Shown piece by piece: positions 45,837 to 55,276 of a DNA stretch of 59,608 nucleotides. The notes beneath the pieces were generated by a model. That model had not been told where the DNA came from, did no database searches, and saw only the letters and a list, made by a program, of their open reading frames with translations. The position numbers and the translations under genes are program-made. Origin of the DNA: JBCCGI01 sp039029355 (GTDB lineage Bacteria > Planctomycetota > UBA1135 > GCA-002686595); assembly GCA_039029355.1 (NCBI GenBank), contig JBCCGI010000051.1, positions 1 through 59,608 of the forward strand. The letters run 5' to 3'. The first letter of the stretch is position 1, and each line of letters starts with the position of its first letter.

Positions 45837-48232
45837 GTCGGCTGCGGCGCCTCGCTCCTACGCTGCTGCTGCTCGCGGCGGCCGCCTGCGGCGGAGCCGC
45901 GGGCGATCCCGCCGCGGGTGTGGTGCACCTCGACCTGCGGCTGGCCGACGGCTCGTCGCCAAGCCACGCGCTCGCCTCGGCCCTCCCCGTGCGCGAGGTG
46001 CGCCCGCGGCCGGGCGACCCCGCGTCGCTCGGTCCGTGGAAGGTCGAAGGCGGCCGCCTGGCGGGCGGCGCCGAGGGCGCGCGGCTGATCGCCGACGGCG
46101 AGGAGCCCCCGCGCTTCGTGCTGCGCGGCAAGATCGACGCGGCGGACTTCCCGCTGCTCGAGCTGATCGCCGAGACGCGCAAGCCCACCGACGCCCGCGT
46201 GCGCTGGTCGGGCGCGGCCGGCTCCGGCGAGCTGGCGATCGAGGCACAGCCCGACGACCGCCCGCGCCGCGTGGCCTTCGCCGTGGGCGCCGACCCGACC
46301 TGGAGCGGCACGATCGACGAGCTGTCGGTCACGCCGTCGAGCGACGGCACGGCGGTGCTCGTGCACGTCCTGCGGCTGGTCCCGATGGGCTTCCAGTGGG
46401 GCAGCGAGCCGCTGGCCGAAGAGGATCGCGCCGCCGCTGGCCAGCCGGGCGACGCGGGGCTCCGCCGGCGCGGCTACGAGTCGCGGCGCGCGTGGCCGTC
46501 GGACCTCGGGGTGCCGCTCTTCGCAACCGTCGAGCGCGTGCCCCGCGGCGGCGTGCTCGCGACCGCCGTCGCGCCGGGCAACAACGCGCTCGGCAAGCAC
46601 CAGCAGTCGCTCTTCGCCGCGGTCGACGGCCGCGAGCCGGGCGGGTCATGGCGGCGGCTCGCCACCCTCGAGCTGCCCCCCGCGCGCACGGTGATGACGG
46701 CGAGCTGGGAGCCGCTCACCTGCGACCTGAGCGACTACGCCGGCGGGCCCGTCGAGCTGCGCTTCGTCGCCGACTTCGGCGCCGCGCCGGCCCCCGATGC
46801 CGTGGCGGAGGGCGGCAAGCCCGCGCTAGAGCGCGTGCTTTGGGGCGCTCCCGAGATCGTCGGCGAGCCGCCCGCGAGCCGCCGACCGAACGTGGTCCTC
46901 GTCACGCTCGACACCACGCGCGCCGATGCACTGGGCGGCGAGTTCACGCCGTTCTTCGACCGCTTCGGCGACGACGCGGTCGTGTTCACGAACGCGTGGG
47001 CGTCGTGCAACTCGACCACGCCCTCGCACGCTTCGATCCTGACCGGGCTCCACGTCGAGGAGCACGGCGCGATCACCAACCGCCACCTGCTGGGCCCCGA
47101 GGTGCGCACGCTGGCGGAGGAGCTGCGCGGCGCCGGCTACCACACCGCCGCCGCCGTGAGCGTGCCGCACATCCAGGCCGGCGTCGGCTTCGGCCAGGGC
47201 TTCGACGCCTTCGCGCTGGCGCAGCCGGGCGCGGAGGTGAACGGCGCGTACGCCCTGCGGTGGGTCGAGCGTTGGACCGACGAGTGGAGCGAGCTGCCGC
47301 CACGCCCGTACTTCCTTTGGGTGCACCTCTTCGATCCGCACACGCCCTACTCCCCGCCCTCGGAGTGGGTCAAGGAGTTCCTCGCCGAGAGCGGGCTGTC
47401 GCTGCCGTCGAAGGAAGCCGATCCCGCGACCATTCCGGTCTACGTCGGCCCGCGCCGGCCGGAGAACGTGCCGCTCGAGAAGCGCTGGCTCGCGGGCGTC
47501 AGCTCGCTCGAGTACTCGCGCTTCGTGTACGCGCTCGGCGTCGCCTATGCCGACCACCTGTGCGAGCAGCTGTTCGACGGCCTCGAGCGTGCCGGCCAGC
47601 TCGACGGCGCCGCGGTGTTCCTCTCCGCCGACCACGGCGAGTCGCTCGGCGAGCACAACGTCTGGTTCAACCACGCCGGGCTCTTCCGCGAGACGCTGAA
47701 CGTCCCGCTCCTGGTGCGCTTCCCGAACGGCCCGCGCGGGGTGCGCATCGAAGAGCCGGTGAGCAACATCGACATCGCGCCGACCATCCTGCGGCTCGCC
47801 GCGGTGGCGGGCGCGCCCGAGCTACCGGGCCTCGATCTGGAGCGCATCGCGCAGGGCGAGTCGCCCCCCGAGCGCGAGGTGTGGTTCGCCTTCAACGGCC
47901 TCCACCAGGCGGGCTTCCGCGATCGCGACACGCACTTCTTCACGACGCTCACCGGGGATCTCACCTACGGGGTAGCGCTCGTGGAGGAGGACGGAAAGGC
48001 CGTCCCGCGACGGCTGCCCGAGATCCCGGTCGGAACGAGCTTCCTGTACGACCCGCACGCGGACCCAGCGCTGGTGAACGACGTCGCCGCGGGGGAAGAG
48101 GGGCGGGTTGATCAGGCGCTCTCGCGCCTCGGACGCTGGCGCGAGAGCCTGCAAGCGGCCAAGGTCCAGCGGCGCAATCTGACCGCTTCGGAGGAGGCGG
48201 GCTTGGCCGGGCTGGGTTACGCGGGCGATTGA
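45833..48232 (+). CDS. Sulfatase-like lipoprotein (second of a tandem pair)
   Basis: The 799-residue product has the same layout as its upstream neighbour: lipoprotein signal (LLLLAAAAC, Cys19), a shared N-terminal region, then NVVLVTLDTTRAD, HLFDPHTPYSPP and SADHGESLGEHN. Its signature is T395-T-P-S-H399, so again there is no formylglycine residue and no Arg. The VHLDLRLADGSSPSHAL opening parallels VHLELRREDGSSHTRAL in the first gene, so the pair arose by duplication. The start overlaps the upstream stop in an ATGA, so the two are translated together. The 257-nt region downstream (48233-48489) is visibly lower in GC and has a small stem at 48244-48259. Confidence 0.82.
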   Translation: MSRLRRLAPTLLLLAAAACGGAAGDPAAGVVHLDLRLADGSSPSHALASALPVREVRPRPGDPASLGPWKVEGGRLAGGAEGARLIADGEEPPRFVLRGKIDAADFPLLELIAETRKPTDARVRWSGAAGSGELAIEAQPDDRPRRVAFAVGADPTWSGTIDELSVTPSSDGTAVLVHVLRLVPMGFQWGSEPLAEEDRAAAGQPGDAGLRRRGYESRRAWPSDLGVPLFATVERVPRGGVLATAVAPGNNALGKHQQSLFAAVDGREPGGSWRRLATLELPPARTVMTASWEPLTCDLSDYAGGPVELRFVADFGAAPAPDAVAEGGKPALERVLWGAPEIVGEPPASRRPNVVLVTLDTTRADALGGEFTPFFDRFGDDAVVFTNAWASCNSTTPSHASILTGLHVEEHGAITNRHLLGPEVRTLAEELRGAGYHTAAAVSVPHIQAGVGFGQGFDAFALAQPGAEVNGAYALRWVERWTDEWSELPPRPYFLWVHLFDPHTPYSPPSEWVKEFLAESGLSLPSKEADPATIPVYVGPRRPENVPLEKRWLAGVSSLEYSRFVYALGVAYADHLCEQLFDGLERAGQLDGAAVFLSADHGESLGEHNVWFNHAGLFRETLNVPLLVRFPNGPRGVRIEEPVSNIDIAPTILRLAAVAGAPELPGLDLERIAQGESPPEREVWFAFNGLHQAGFRDRDTHFFTTLTGDLTYGVALVEEDGKAVPRRLPEIPVGTSFLYDPHADPALVNDVAAGEEGRVDQALSRLGRWRESLQAAKVQRRNLTASEEAGLAGLGYAGD

Positions 48233-48489
48233 CGTCGCCTTAAGTCGTTTGCCAACGACCACAAGACCGCGGCCGGCAACAAGATCGCCGCGGCCCCCTG
48301 GACACGCGGTTCGGGTCGGCTTAGCGTGGGCCTTCAGCCAATCAGAGGGGGAAGCGGACTGCTTGCACCCTGGCTCGCGAATCTGTTTCGGCTGAACTTC
48401 CCTGTCTGCACAGCCGATTCCGAAGCGCGGCCTTCTTCGGGTTCCAGCATCAGGCTTTCCGGGGATCGTTCCGATAAAAAAAGAACAAC

Positions 48490-50844
48490 GTGGCGAGTTC
48501 CAAGCTCGTCACCGTTCTGAACAACAGCCGCCGCGAAGTTCGCATCCGGCGCTGTCCAGAAAACAACCAGCCGTGGAGGGCCGCCTTGCTGTTTGGCCTT
48601 GAGAGCCGGGCAAACGCACGGAGTCGCCGCCGCTCGAGAAGCGGGCGCAGGCGACGCGGAAGAGCGCTGGTAGTGGTTGTGGTCGTCGTTGGTTGGATCG
48701 CGCTCGGGGCGTGGATGCTCTCGGCTCTCGGTGAGCGCGACAGCACGTCCGCGACACGAGCGCTCGCAACAACGGCGAAGGAATCGCTGGCCACGGCGAG
48801 GCTGTCGGACCCCGGCATGCACTCCCGGGCCGCGGTGTGCGGCACGGTGCTCGACGAAACCGGTCCGAGGTCGCGCCGCGCCGCCGACGCCCGCCCGCCC
48901 TCCACCGGACGCTCGCGCCTGCATGTCGCCGTGCGCCAGGAGAGCGGCGCGCCGGTGCTCGAAGGCCGCATCGAATGCCATTGGGCCGAAAGCCCACACG
49001 TCGAAGGCGACCCCTTCTACCGCACGCAGGAGGTGAAGATCGACGGACCGACCACGACGATCGAGCTGCCGTCGTGGGCGCTCGGGGCGCTGGTCGTGGC
49101 GTCCCCCAAGAGCGGGCTGCCCGGCAAGGCGCGCCTCGACAACCTGCGCAATCAGAACGACCGCTGGCACGCCGAGGGCGAGACCGTCGACTGGGACGTC
49201 GAGGTCATCGTCGATTCGGGCCTGACGTCGGTGCTCGAAGGCAGCGTCACGGTCGACGGCGAGGAGCGCATCCCCGACGGGCTCACCGTCTTCCTGATCC
49301 AGGACCCGCTCGACCAACCGCGCGAAGCGACGTCGATGGAGGAGTTCTACGCGACCAGCCCGCAGATCGGTTGGGTCGACCACGAGCGCGCGACCTACCG
49401 CGTCTGGCCGGTCGCGCCCAAGGCGCGCAAGCTGCGGGTCGGAAGCCGCGAGACCAAGCCGCGGACGATCGAGCTCTCGACGTTCGAGCCGAGCGGCGGC
49501 GTGCGGCGCCTCGACCTGCACCTGGAGACCGGGGGTCGACTCGAGCTGACCGTCGTCGACCGCGAAGGGTCTCCTGTCGCGGGGCTGCCGATCGAGTTCA
49601 CGCACGAGTACCTGCTCCGCAGCACGTTCACGCGTCAACACTACGACCGGCACCGCGTGACGACGCAGACCGACTCCGACGGCCGGGCGATCCTCTCCGG
49701 CCTGACGCCGAAGGGCTTCGTGCGGGCGTACGCACCCAGCCGCCAGTTGGGGCGGGAGCTCTGGAGCGGACGCGTCCCCTCGGACCTCGACGGCACGCTC
49801 CACGCCCAGGCCGAGTATCGGACCGACGACGTGCCGTCGCTCGTCTGGGGCCGGCTGTCCGATCTGCGCGCGGTGGCGGAGTCGCTGTCGCCCGAGGTCC
49901 ACGTCGTCGCGCTCGGCGCGCCCGGCGTAGCCGCTCCGTTCCCGGTCGCGCGCGACGAGGAGCAGGGCACGTGGAGCTGCGCGGTCCCCGCCGGCGACTA
50001 CGCGGTCTGGCTGCAGAGCGACGAGGGACGCGCGTCCGGCACCGAGTTCGCGTCGGTCGAGGCGGGCGGCGAGGCCGCGCTCGAGCTCCTGGCGCTGCCG
50101 CGGCGGCTGCTCGCGCTGCGTTGGCTCAACGCCCCCGAGGGCGCCACGCTGGAGTGGCGCGGGCGCGCAGAACACGGCCCGCTCGAAGCGAGCCGGCAGA
50201 TCGCGCTCGACGAGCCGCACGGGGAGACCTTGGTCAACGTCGCGGCTCTCCAGGCGCTCGACGTCGAGGCGCACGTCGGCGAGCGCTTGCTCGTGCGCCG
50301 ACGCCTGACGGGCTCCTTCGACGACCCCATCGAGGTCGACTTCGCCGCGCTCGCGGATGTCGACTTCCACCTATTCCTCAACGGCAAGTCCCCCGGCGGC
50401 GCGGGGTCGCTGACGGTGGTACCGCTGGGCACGGCCCGCTCCTCTTCGGTCGCGACGTACCACGAGACCGCCCAGGCCGGGCGCGCTCGCATCGCGATCC
50501 CGGCCGACGCGAAGGAGCTCCTCTATCTGTACTCCGACGCGCAGGAAACCGCGTTCATCTGCGGCGTGACGACTCTCGTCGCTCCGCTCTCGGATGAAGC
50601 GGCCCGCGCGTCGGTTCGACACTGCATCGGCTGGCAAGGCGGCCTCTACTCCGCGAAGCAGCTGCTTCCGTCGGAGGACGACTGGATGGAGCTCGTCGCG
50701 ATCGGGGACACCGACGTGACGTCGCTCTTCGGCAAGAAGATGCGGACGATTCGAGCACAGGACCTCACGGCGCCTCCGGGAGAAGGCGCCGAGATCCTGG
50801 TCGATCTGAAGAACTGCTCGTGGGTTCTTTCAAAGAACTTCTAG
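48490..50844 (+). CDS. Large membrane-anchored protein of unknown function
   Basis: The 784-residue product has an Arg-rich N-terminus, one membrane helix (LVVVVVVVGWIALGAWMLSALG) and a long exported part. The exported part has several beta-sandwich-like segments, for example LELTVVDREGSPVAGLPIEFTHEYL with VTTQTDSDGRAILSGLTP. These resemble carboxypeptidase-regulatory or prealbumin-like repeats seen in surface proteins. No catalytic motif is recognised. The proposed GTG start at 48490 follows an A-rich leader without a good ribosome site, so the start is uncertain. The last codon precedes the Cys-rich gene by 14 nt, so they are likely one operon. Confidence 0.65.
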   Translation: MASSKLVTVLNNSRREVRIRRCPENNQPWRAALLFGLESRANARSRRRSRSGRRRRGRALVVVVVVVGWIALGAWMLSALGERDSTSATRALATTAKESLATARLSDPGMHSRAAVCGTVLDETGPRSRRAADARPPSTGRSRLHVAVRQESGAPVLEGRIECHWAESPHVEGDPFYRTQEVKIDGPTTTIELPSWALGALVVASPKSGLPGKARLDNLRNQNDRWHAEGETVDWDVEVIVDSGLTSVLEGSVTVDGEERIPDGLTVFLIQDPLDQPREATSMEEFYATSPQIGWVDHERATYRVWPVAPKARKLRVGSRETKPRTIELSTFEPSGGVRRLDLHLETGGRLELTVVDREGSPVAGLPIEFTHEYLLRSTFTRQHYDRHRVTTQTDSDGRAILSGLTPKGFVRAYAPSRQLGRELWSGRVPSDLDGTLHAQAEYRTDDVPSLVWGRLSDLRAVAESLSPEVHVVALGAPGVAAPFPVARDEEQGTWSCAVPAGDYAVWLQSDEGRASGTEFASVEAGGEAALELLALPRRLLALRWLNAPEGATLEWRGRAEHGPLEASRQIALDEPHGETLVNVAALQALDVEAHVGERLLVRRRLTGSFDDPIEVDFAALADVDFHLFLNGKSPGGAGSLTVVPLGTARSSSVATYHETAQAGRARIAIPADAKELLYLYSDAQETAFICGVTTLVAPLSDEAARASVRHCIGWQGGLYSAKQLLPSEDDWMELVAIGDTDVTSLFGKKMRTIRAQDLTAPPGEGAEILVDLKNCSWVLSKNF

Positions 50845-50858
50845 AGAGGGAGGTATCG

Positions 50859-51254
50859 ATGAGCAAGGCGACCTTTTCCATCCGTAGGACCGTTCTGGCC
50901 GGACTGATGCTGCTGGGCGGCGTCGCGTCGCTAGGGGCGGCGCTCCAGGAGCCGGTCGGCAGCCGCGGCGATGAATGCACGCCCGCGAGCCAGACCGCGG
51001 ACCCGCCCGCCTGCGACACGCCGGCGCTGGGCTGCAACCTGCTTTACCCGATCTGCCCCGACGGCTGCAGCGATGCGGACTGGGTCAGCGGCAAGTGCAC
51101 CGGCCCGGCCGGCGACTGCAAGAGCATGGCGACCCAGAAGGACTCCGAGATCTGCAACGACTGCCGCTGCTCGGACCTCTTGGGCGGCGGCATCTGCGTC
51201 AGCACCGGGAACTACACCTCCGGTCCGGACGAGACCGTGATGGACTGCCAGTAG
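50859..51254 (+). CDS. Small secreted protein with 12 cysteines
   Basis: The 131-residue product has a signal peptide (about residues 1-29, SIRRTVLAGLMLLGGVASLGAAL). Its mature part of about 100 residues contains twelve Cys, including ICPDGC and EICNDCRC. Such density suggests six disulfides or metal binding. The ATG at 50859 is preceded by GGGAGG at good spacing, one of the best ribosome sites in the window, so expression may be strong. It lies between the large anchored protein and the 348-residue protein. No family is recognised. Confidence 0.85.
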   Translation: MSKATFSIRRTVLAGLMLLGGVASLGAALQEPVGSRGDECTPASQTADPPACDTPALGCNLLYPICPDGCSDADWVSGKCTGPAGDCKSMATQKDSEICNDCRCSDLLGGGICVSTGNYTSGPDETVMDCQ

Positions 51255-51341
51255 GGCGACCGACTCGACGTGCGCCGGGCCGGTGGCGTATCGCCAGCGG
51301 CCCGGCCGTCCCCCACGCCCCCACGGGCAGGAGGTATTGCG

Positions 51342-52388
51342 ATGCGGGCGGCCGCCCCCAGGCTCCCCCGCGGCCCGGCGGCCGTGGGGATCGTCGCCCT
51401 AGCGCTCGCGCTCCCCGTTTGGCCGCAGCAGGCGGTTGACGGAGAGGACGACGCGCTCTGGACGACCCACTACGAAGACACCGAGCCGCTCTGGCAGCTG
51501 GTGGCTTCGCACCGCGGCGAGAGCTTCGCCTTCCGCTACCGGCGCGTCGTACGCGACTGCGGCAAGCCCGACGAGGGGCCGGAGCTGGTCCACGACGGCC
51601 TGGTCCGGTTCCGCTTCGAAGGGGACGGGATCTGGCTGCACGAAGCCTATGTCGACCTCCAGTCGCAGAAGAACCGCCAGCCGGTGGCGCGGGACCGCCA
51701 GCACTTCTACTCGCTGCTGACGGGCGAGCACACGATGCACATGCGCCGCTCCGGCGACTTCAGCAGCGAGATCCGCCTGCGGTACTGGAGCACGCTCCCC
51801 GATGTGCTCTTCCTGGCCGCCGGAGCGCTGGGCTCGCGCGCGCTCTCCGATCGCATCGCCGCGGGGCGCGACGGGAGACGCTTCGAGCGGCACGACAATC
51901 CCCGGACGGGCTCGACCTCGATCGTGGTGCGCAACGACGCCGGGCAGCCCGTGGAATACGCGGAGGTGATCCCCGGAGCCAGCGGCGACCCCGCTCTGAT
52001 CCTGCAAGGCGTCTACGGCGACCGCGACTGCGTCGAGGAGGCGCTGGTGTTCGCCGCCGTGGAGAGCGACTGGACCGAGGCCGACTTCGACCGCGTCCCC
52101 GCCCACGCGCGCCTGCTCGACTTCCGCGGCTCGCGCCACGCGGTCGCAGCGGTGCACACCGACCGACCGCTGAAGCTCTACGAGGCCGGCTCGTGGGCCT
52201 CGCGCGTCCGGGCCGAGGGGTTGGCCGAGATCGGCGTGCTGCGCAGCGAGCCTACCACGGCCCCGGCTCCGGCCGAGCCCACGCCGGCCCGGCCCGAGCC
52301 ACGGCGCCTGTTCGCCACGTTGGTCGGCGCGGCCCTGCTCTTCGGGCTCCTCGTCCTCGTCACCCAAGCCAAGAGGACCGCGTCTTGA
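51342..52388 (+). CDS. Exported protein with a C-terminal membrane anchor
   Basis: The 348-residue product has a signal peptide (to LPVWPQ), a soluble domain of about 270 residues with no known motif, a Pro-rich stretch (APAPAEPTPARPEP) and a C-terminal helix (LFATLVGAALLFGLLVLV) followed by TQAKR. It is therefore bitopic with most of the protein outside. A Shine-Dalgarno AGGAGGT precedes the ATG at 51342. The next gene starts within its stop (TTGA), so they are translationally coupled. No family recognised. Confidence 0.8.
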   Translation: MRAAAPRLPRGPAAVGIVALALALPVWPQQAVDGEDDALWTTHYEDTEPLWQLVASHRGESFAFRYRRVVRDCGKPDEGPELVHDGLVRFRFEGDGIWLHEAYVDLQSQKNRQPVARDRQHFYSLLTGEHTMHMRRSGDFSSEIRLRYWSTLPDVLFLAAGALGSRALSDRIAAGRDGRRFERHDNPRTGSTSIVVRNDAGQPVEYAEVIPGASGDPALILQGVYGDRDCVEEALVFAAVESDWTEADFDRVPAHARLLDFRGSRHAVAAVHTDRPLKLYEAGSWASRVRAEGLAEIGVLRSEPTTAPAPAEPTPARPEPRRLFATLVGAALLFGLLVLVTQAKRTAS

Positions 52389-53539
52389 TCGGCATACTCC
52401 TGTTGCTCGCCGCGGCGCCGCAGGCCGCTTCCCCGCGCGACGCGATCCTCGCCGCCGCCGGCGTCGAGCTGGTCCCCCACCCGCCCCTGGAGACCCCGAG
52501 GGTGCGCTTCCGGCCGCCGCTGGGCGAGCCGATATCGGGCGTCATGGGCCCCCTGCGCGACGGGTCGCACGCGGTCTTCGCGACGCTCCCGGCGGCGGAC
52601 TGCTACCTGGACAATCCACGCCCCGCGGTCGCCACCGAGGGGCCCGAGTGGGTCGCCGCCTACCCCGCCGCGCTCGCGCGGCCGGAGCGGCTGGTGCTGC
52701 GCCAGAGCGGGCGGAGCCCGGTCGCGGAAGGCGCGCTCGCGGTCGGCGCGGCGCGAGGGGCCCGAGCGATCACGCTGCGCGAGGCCCGCACCGGCTGCGC
52801 GATGGAGCACCCCTTCAATCTGCCGCTCGCCCTGGGCCGCGACCCGGCGACGCTGCCCTTCCGCTGGAACCTGCGGAGCGCCCTGGACCCCACCGGCGCC
52901 TACGTCCTGCTGTACGCCGACGACGGCGTCGAGGTCGCGGTGCCGATCCAGCTGGAGCCGCCCGCGTGGGGCCCCGCCGCCCCGGACGCGCTGTCGCTGG
53001 GCGAGCCGGAGGGAACGCCCCTCGCCGTGGAAGGGCGCGGCGGCTTCGCGGTGCGCGCGGCGAGCGTGGTGCGGGCGCCGCTATGCGTCGCGCTCGAGCC
53101 GCTCGACGGCCTCCGCTGGCGCGTCGTCGAGACCGCGGCGGCGCGCCTGCCGCACGCCTGCGCCCACGTCGAGATCCACGCCTGGGGCGACGAGGCGGAG
53201 CCGTACCGGCTCGATGTCCGCCTCGAGCATCCGCCGCTGGCCGGCGCGGAGGGAGAGGCGCTCCTCTCCGGCGAGCTGGTGGCCGGGGAGCGCGTCCTGC
53301 TCGGCCGCCTCGACGGCGCCTGGCGGGTGGTGCACGCCGACCGCGTGACCGGCGCCGAGGACGTGTTCCGCGCCGCGGGCGGGCGCATCGTCCAGGAGCT
53401 GACGGTCCCGCCCGTCGGCGCGGGGCCGCCGGAGCTGGATTGGCTCGCGGCCGACGGAGAGGAGACGGCGCTGCTGCGGGCGACGGTCCAGCCCGACTGG
53501 CCGAAGGCCGCCGAGGCCTGGCGCCGGGCCGGGCGCTGA
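52385..53539 (+). CDS. Exported protein of unknown function, TTG start
   Basis: The 384-residue product begins with a short signal (IGILLLLAAAPQAA). A mostly beta-type domain follows, with PPLGEPISGVMGPLRDGSHAV, AYVLLYADDGVEVAVPIQL and LEPLDGLRWRVVETAAARLPHAC. The start is a TTG at 52385 in a TTGA overlap with the upstream stop. It is preceded by an AGAGGA site at about 7 nt, and this start gives a plausible signal peptide. No family or active site is recognised. The GT-C protein gene follows after 39 nt. Confidence 0.72.
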   Translation: MIGILLLLAAAPQAASPRDAILAAAGVELVPHPPLETPRVRFRPPLGEPISGVMGPLRDGSHAVFATLPAADCYLDNPRPAVATEGPEWVAAYPAALARPERLVLRQSGRSPVAEGALAVGAARGARAITLREARTGCAMEHPFNLPLALGRDPATLPFRWNLRSALDPTGAYVLLYADDGVEVAVPIQLEPPAWGPAAPDALSLGEPEGTPLAVEGRGGFAVRAASVVRAPLCVALEPLDGLRWRVVETAAARLPHACAHVEIHAWGDEAEPYRLDVRLEHPPLAGAEGEALLSGELVAGERVLLGRLDGAWRVVHADRVTGAEDVFRAAGGRIVQELTVPPVGAGPPELDWLAADGEETALLRATVQPDWPKAAEAWRRAGR

Positions 53540-53562
53540 TTGGCTTCGCCGCGCGGCGGGCC

Positions 53563-53568
53563 TATCCT
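53563..53568 (+). promoter_or_regulatory. Possible -10 box (TATCCT) before the GT-C gene
   Basis: TATCCT ends exactly 10 nt before the ATG at 53579, as at DedA and the first sulfatase-like gene. This suggests that the GT-C gene can be transcribed on its own, in addition to read-through from upstream. Confidence 0.45.
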
Positions 53569-53578
53569 CGTCCGCCGC

Positions 53579-55264
53579 ATGGCTGCTCCCCCCTCCGCCC
53601 GCTCGCTGGTCACGCCCGCTTCGCTGCGGGTGATGGAGCGCGTCGCGGTCGCGCTGCTGCTCCTGGCGGCCTTCGTGCCGCGCGTGCGCGACTTCCGGGG
53701 CACCTTCGACCGCGAGTTCGAAGGCTTCCAGGGCACGTTCTTCGCGAGCTGTGCGCTCAACTACGAGCGCCTCGGGCTCGGGCACCTGGGCGGGTACCCG
53801 TCGCTCAACATCGACCTGCCCGAGGGCGACTACAAGGACGGCGCCTACATCTACGGCAACCACCCGCCGACGGTGCCGCTCCTGACGTGGGCCTCGCTGA
53901 AGCTCCTGGCGCCGGAAGGTTGGGGCGAGGCGTGGCGTGAGTTCGAGCCGCCGGAGGGGATCGAGCCCTACGTGCGCTTCCCCTTCCTGGCGCTGCACAT
54001 GCTGGGGCTCTTCGCCTTCTGGTGGGCGCTGCGCCAGGCGTCGGGGCCACGCGTGGCGCTGCTCGGGTTGGCGGTGCTGGCGATGACGCCGGTGTCGGTG
54101 CTGTACGCGCAGCTCGTCAACTACGAGAACCCGTCGCTGCCGTTCATCTGCCTCGGCTGCGGCTTCCACGCGCGCTACCTGCGCGGGATGTCGGGGCCGA
54201 ACCTGCTCGGCATGGGGCTATCGTTCGCCGCGGCCGCCGCGGTGACCTTCGCGCCGCTCTTCTTCGTGCCTCCGCTCGTGCTGCAGGCGCTGCTGCGCCG
54301 CGGCTGGCGCGGCGCGCTGCGACCCGCGCTGGCCGTGGGGCTCTGCGCAGCGCTGCCGATCGCGGTCCACGGGCTGTGGGTGCGCGCGGCGCTGCCGAGC
54401 GAGGCCTCGGAGTCGGTGCTGGCGCGCGCCGCTCACCTGATCGAGCCGATGTTCACCGGCGCGGAGCCGTTCGGCGAGTGGGTGCGGCGGCAGGCGGTGC
54501 GCGCCTCGTTCTTCCTCTCCCCCCCCATCGTCGCCGCCGCTCTGGGCGGGCTCGGCGTGATCGCGTGGCGGCGCCTGCGCGGAGCCAAGGCCCCCAACGC
54601 GGCGGCCGACGGCCGCGTGGAGCTGGCTCCGCCGCTCCTGCTCGGCGGCGTGACGCTACAGCTGCTCTTCTACACGCACACCTTCGACGGCGAGGGGGTG
54701 TGGGACGGCCAGACCGTGTTCCTGCTCAACCTCGCGCCGGGAGCGGCGGCGGCGGCGGCGGTGCTGCTCGACGCGCTCGCCACTCCGTTGGCGCGGCTGC
54801 GGGGCGGCGTTGCGCCGCTGGTCGTCGCGACCAGCCTGGTCGGCCTGCCCGGCATCGCGCGCGCGAACCAGGTGCGTTACCGCTGGCGCGAGCCCGGACC
54901 GCGCGACGACCCGGCGCGCACGTTCGGACCCGATGCGCCGCTGCCCGCCACGGTCGGGCGCGAGATCTCCGAGCTGCTGCCGCCGGTCTCGGTCGGCTTC
55001 TATCCGGAGGCGCTCGGCTTCAACCAAGCCGCGTCGTGGTACGCCTGGCGGACGCTGATCGACGTCGAGAAGGAGACCTTCGGCGCCGGCGTCGGGATCG
55101 CCACGCTGCTGGGACTGGGCGAGCGGCCGCGCTTCCTGCTCATCCCCAAGGACCCGGCCCCCGAGGTCGAGGCCCAGGTGGGCGACGTGCACGAGCAGCT
55201 GAAGGCCGCCGGCGAGCCGTTCCGGACCTCGGAGCACTGGGAGGTCTGGTCGCTCGACGGGTAG
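53579..55264 (+). CDS. Multi-pass membrane protein resembling GT-C (PMT/ArnT-like) glycosyltransferases
   Basis: The 561-residue product has about 9-11 hydrophobic helices. After the first helix comes FRGTFDREFEGFQGTFFAS, in the place where GT-C enzymes hold an acidic D/E motif. It is followed by GNHPPTVPLLTW and LAMTPVSVLYAQLVNYENPSLPF, close to the HPPL and Y-E-x-P-like motifs of PMT/ArnT families. GT-C enzymes use lipid-linked sugars to glycosylate proteins or lipid A. The C-terminal 90 residues are soluble. This would place a glycosylation step beside the exported proteins, but the substrate is unknown. It converges on the exonuclease gene with a 12-nt gap. Confidence 0.7.
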   Translation: MAAPPSARSLVTPASLRVMERVAVALLLLAAFVPRVRDFRGTFDREFEGFQGTFFASCALNYERLGLGHLGGYPSLNIDLPEGDYKDGAYIYGNHPPTVPLLTWASLKLLAPEGWGEAWREFEPPEGIEPYVRFPFLALHMLGLFAFWWALRQASGPRVALLGLAVLAMTPVSVLYAQLVNYENPSLPFICLGCGFHARYLRGMSGPNLLGMGLSFAAAAAVTFAPLFFVPPLVLQALLRRGWRGALRPALAVGLCAALPIAVHGLWVRAALPSEASESVLARAAHLIEPMFTGAEPFGEWVRRQAVRASFFLSPPIVAAALGGLGVIAWRRLRGAKAPNAAADGRVELAPPLLLGGVTLQLLFYTHTFDGEGVWDGQTVFLLNLAPGAAAAAAVLLDALATPLARLRGGVAPLVVATSLVGLPGIARANQVRYRWREPGPRDDPARTFGPDAPLPATVGREISELLPPVSVGFYPEALGFNQAASWYAWRTLIDVEKETFGAGVGIATLLGLGERPRFLLIPKDPAPEVEAQVGDVHEQLKAAGEPFRTSEHWEVWSLDG

Positions 55265-55276
55265 CGCGGGCCGTGC

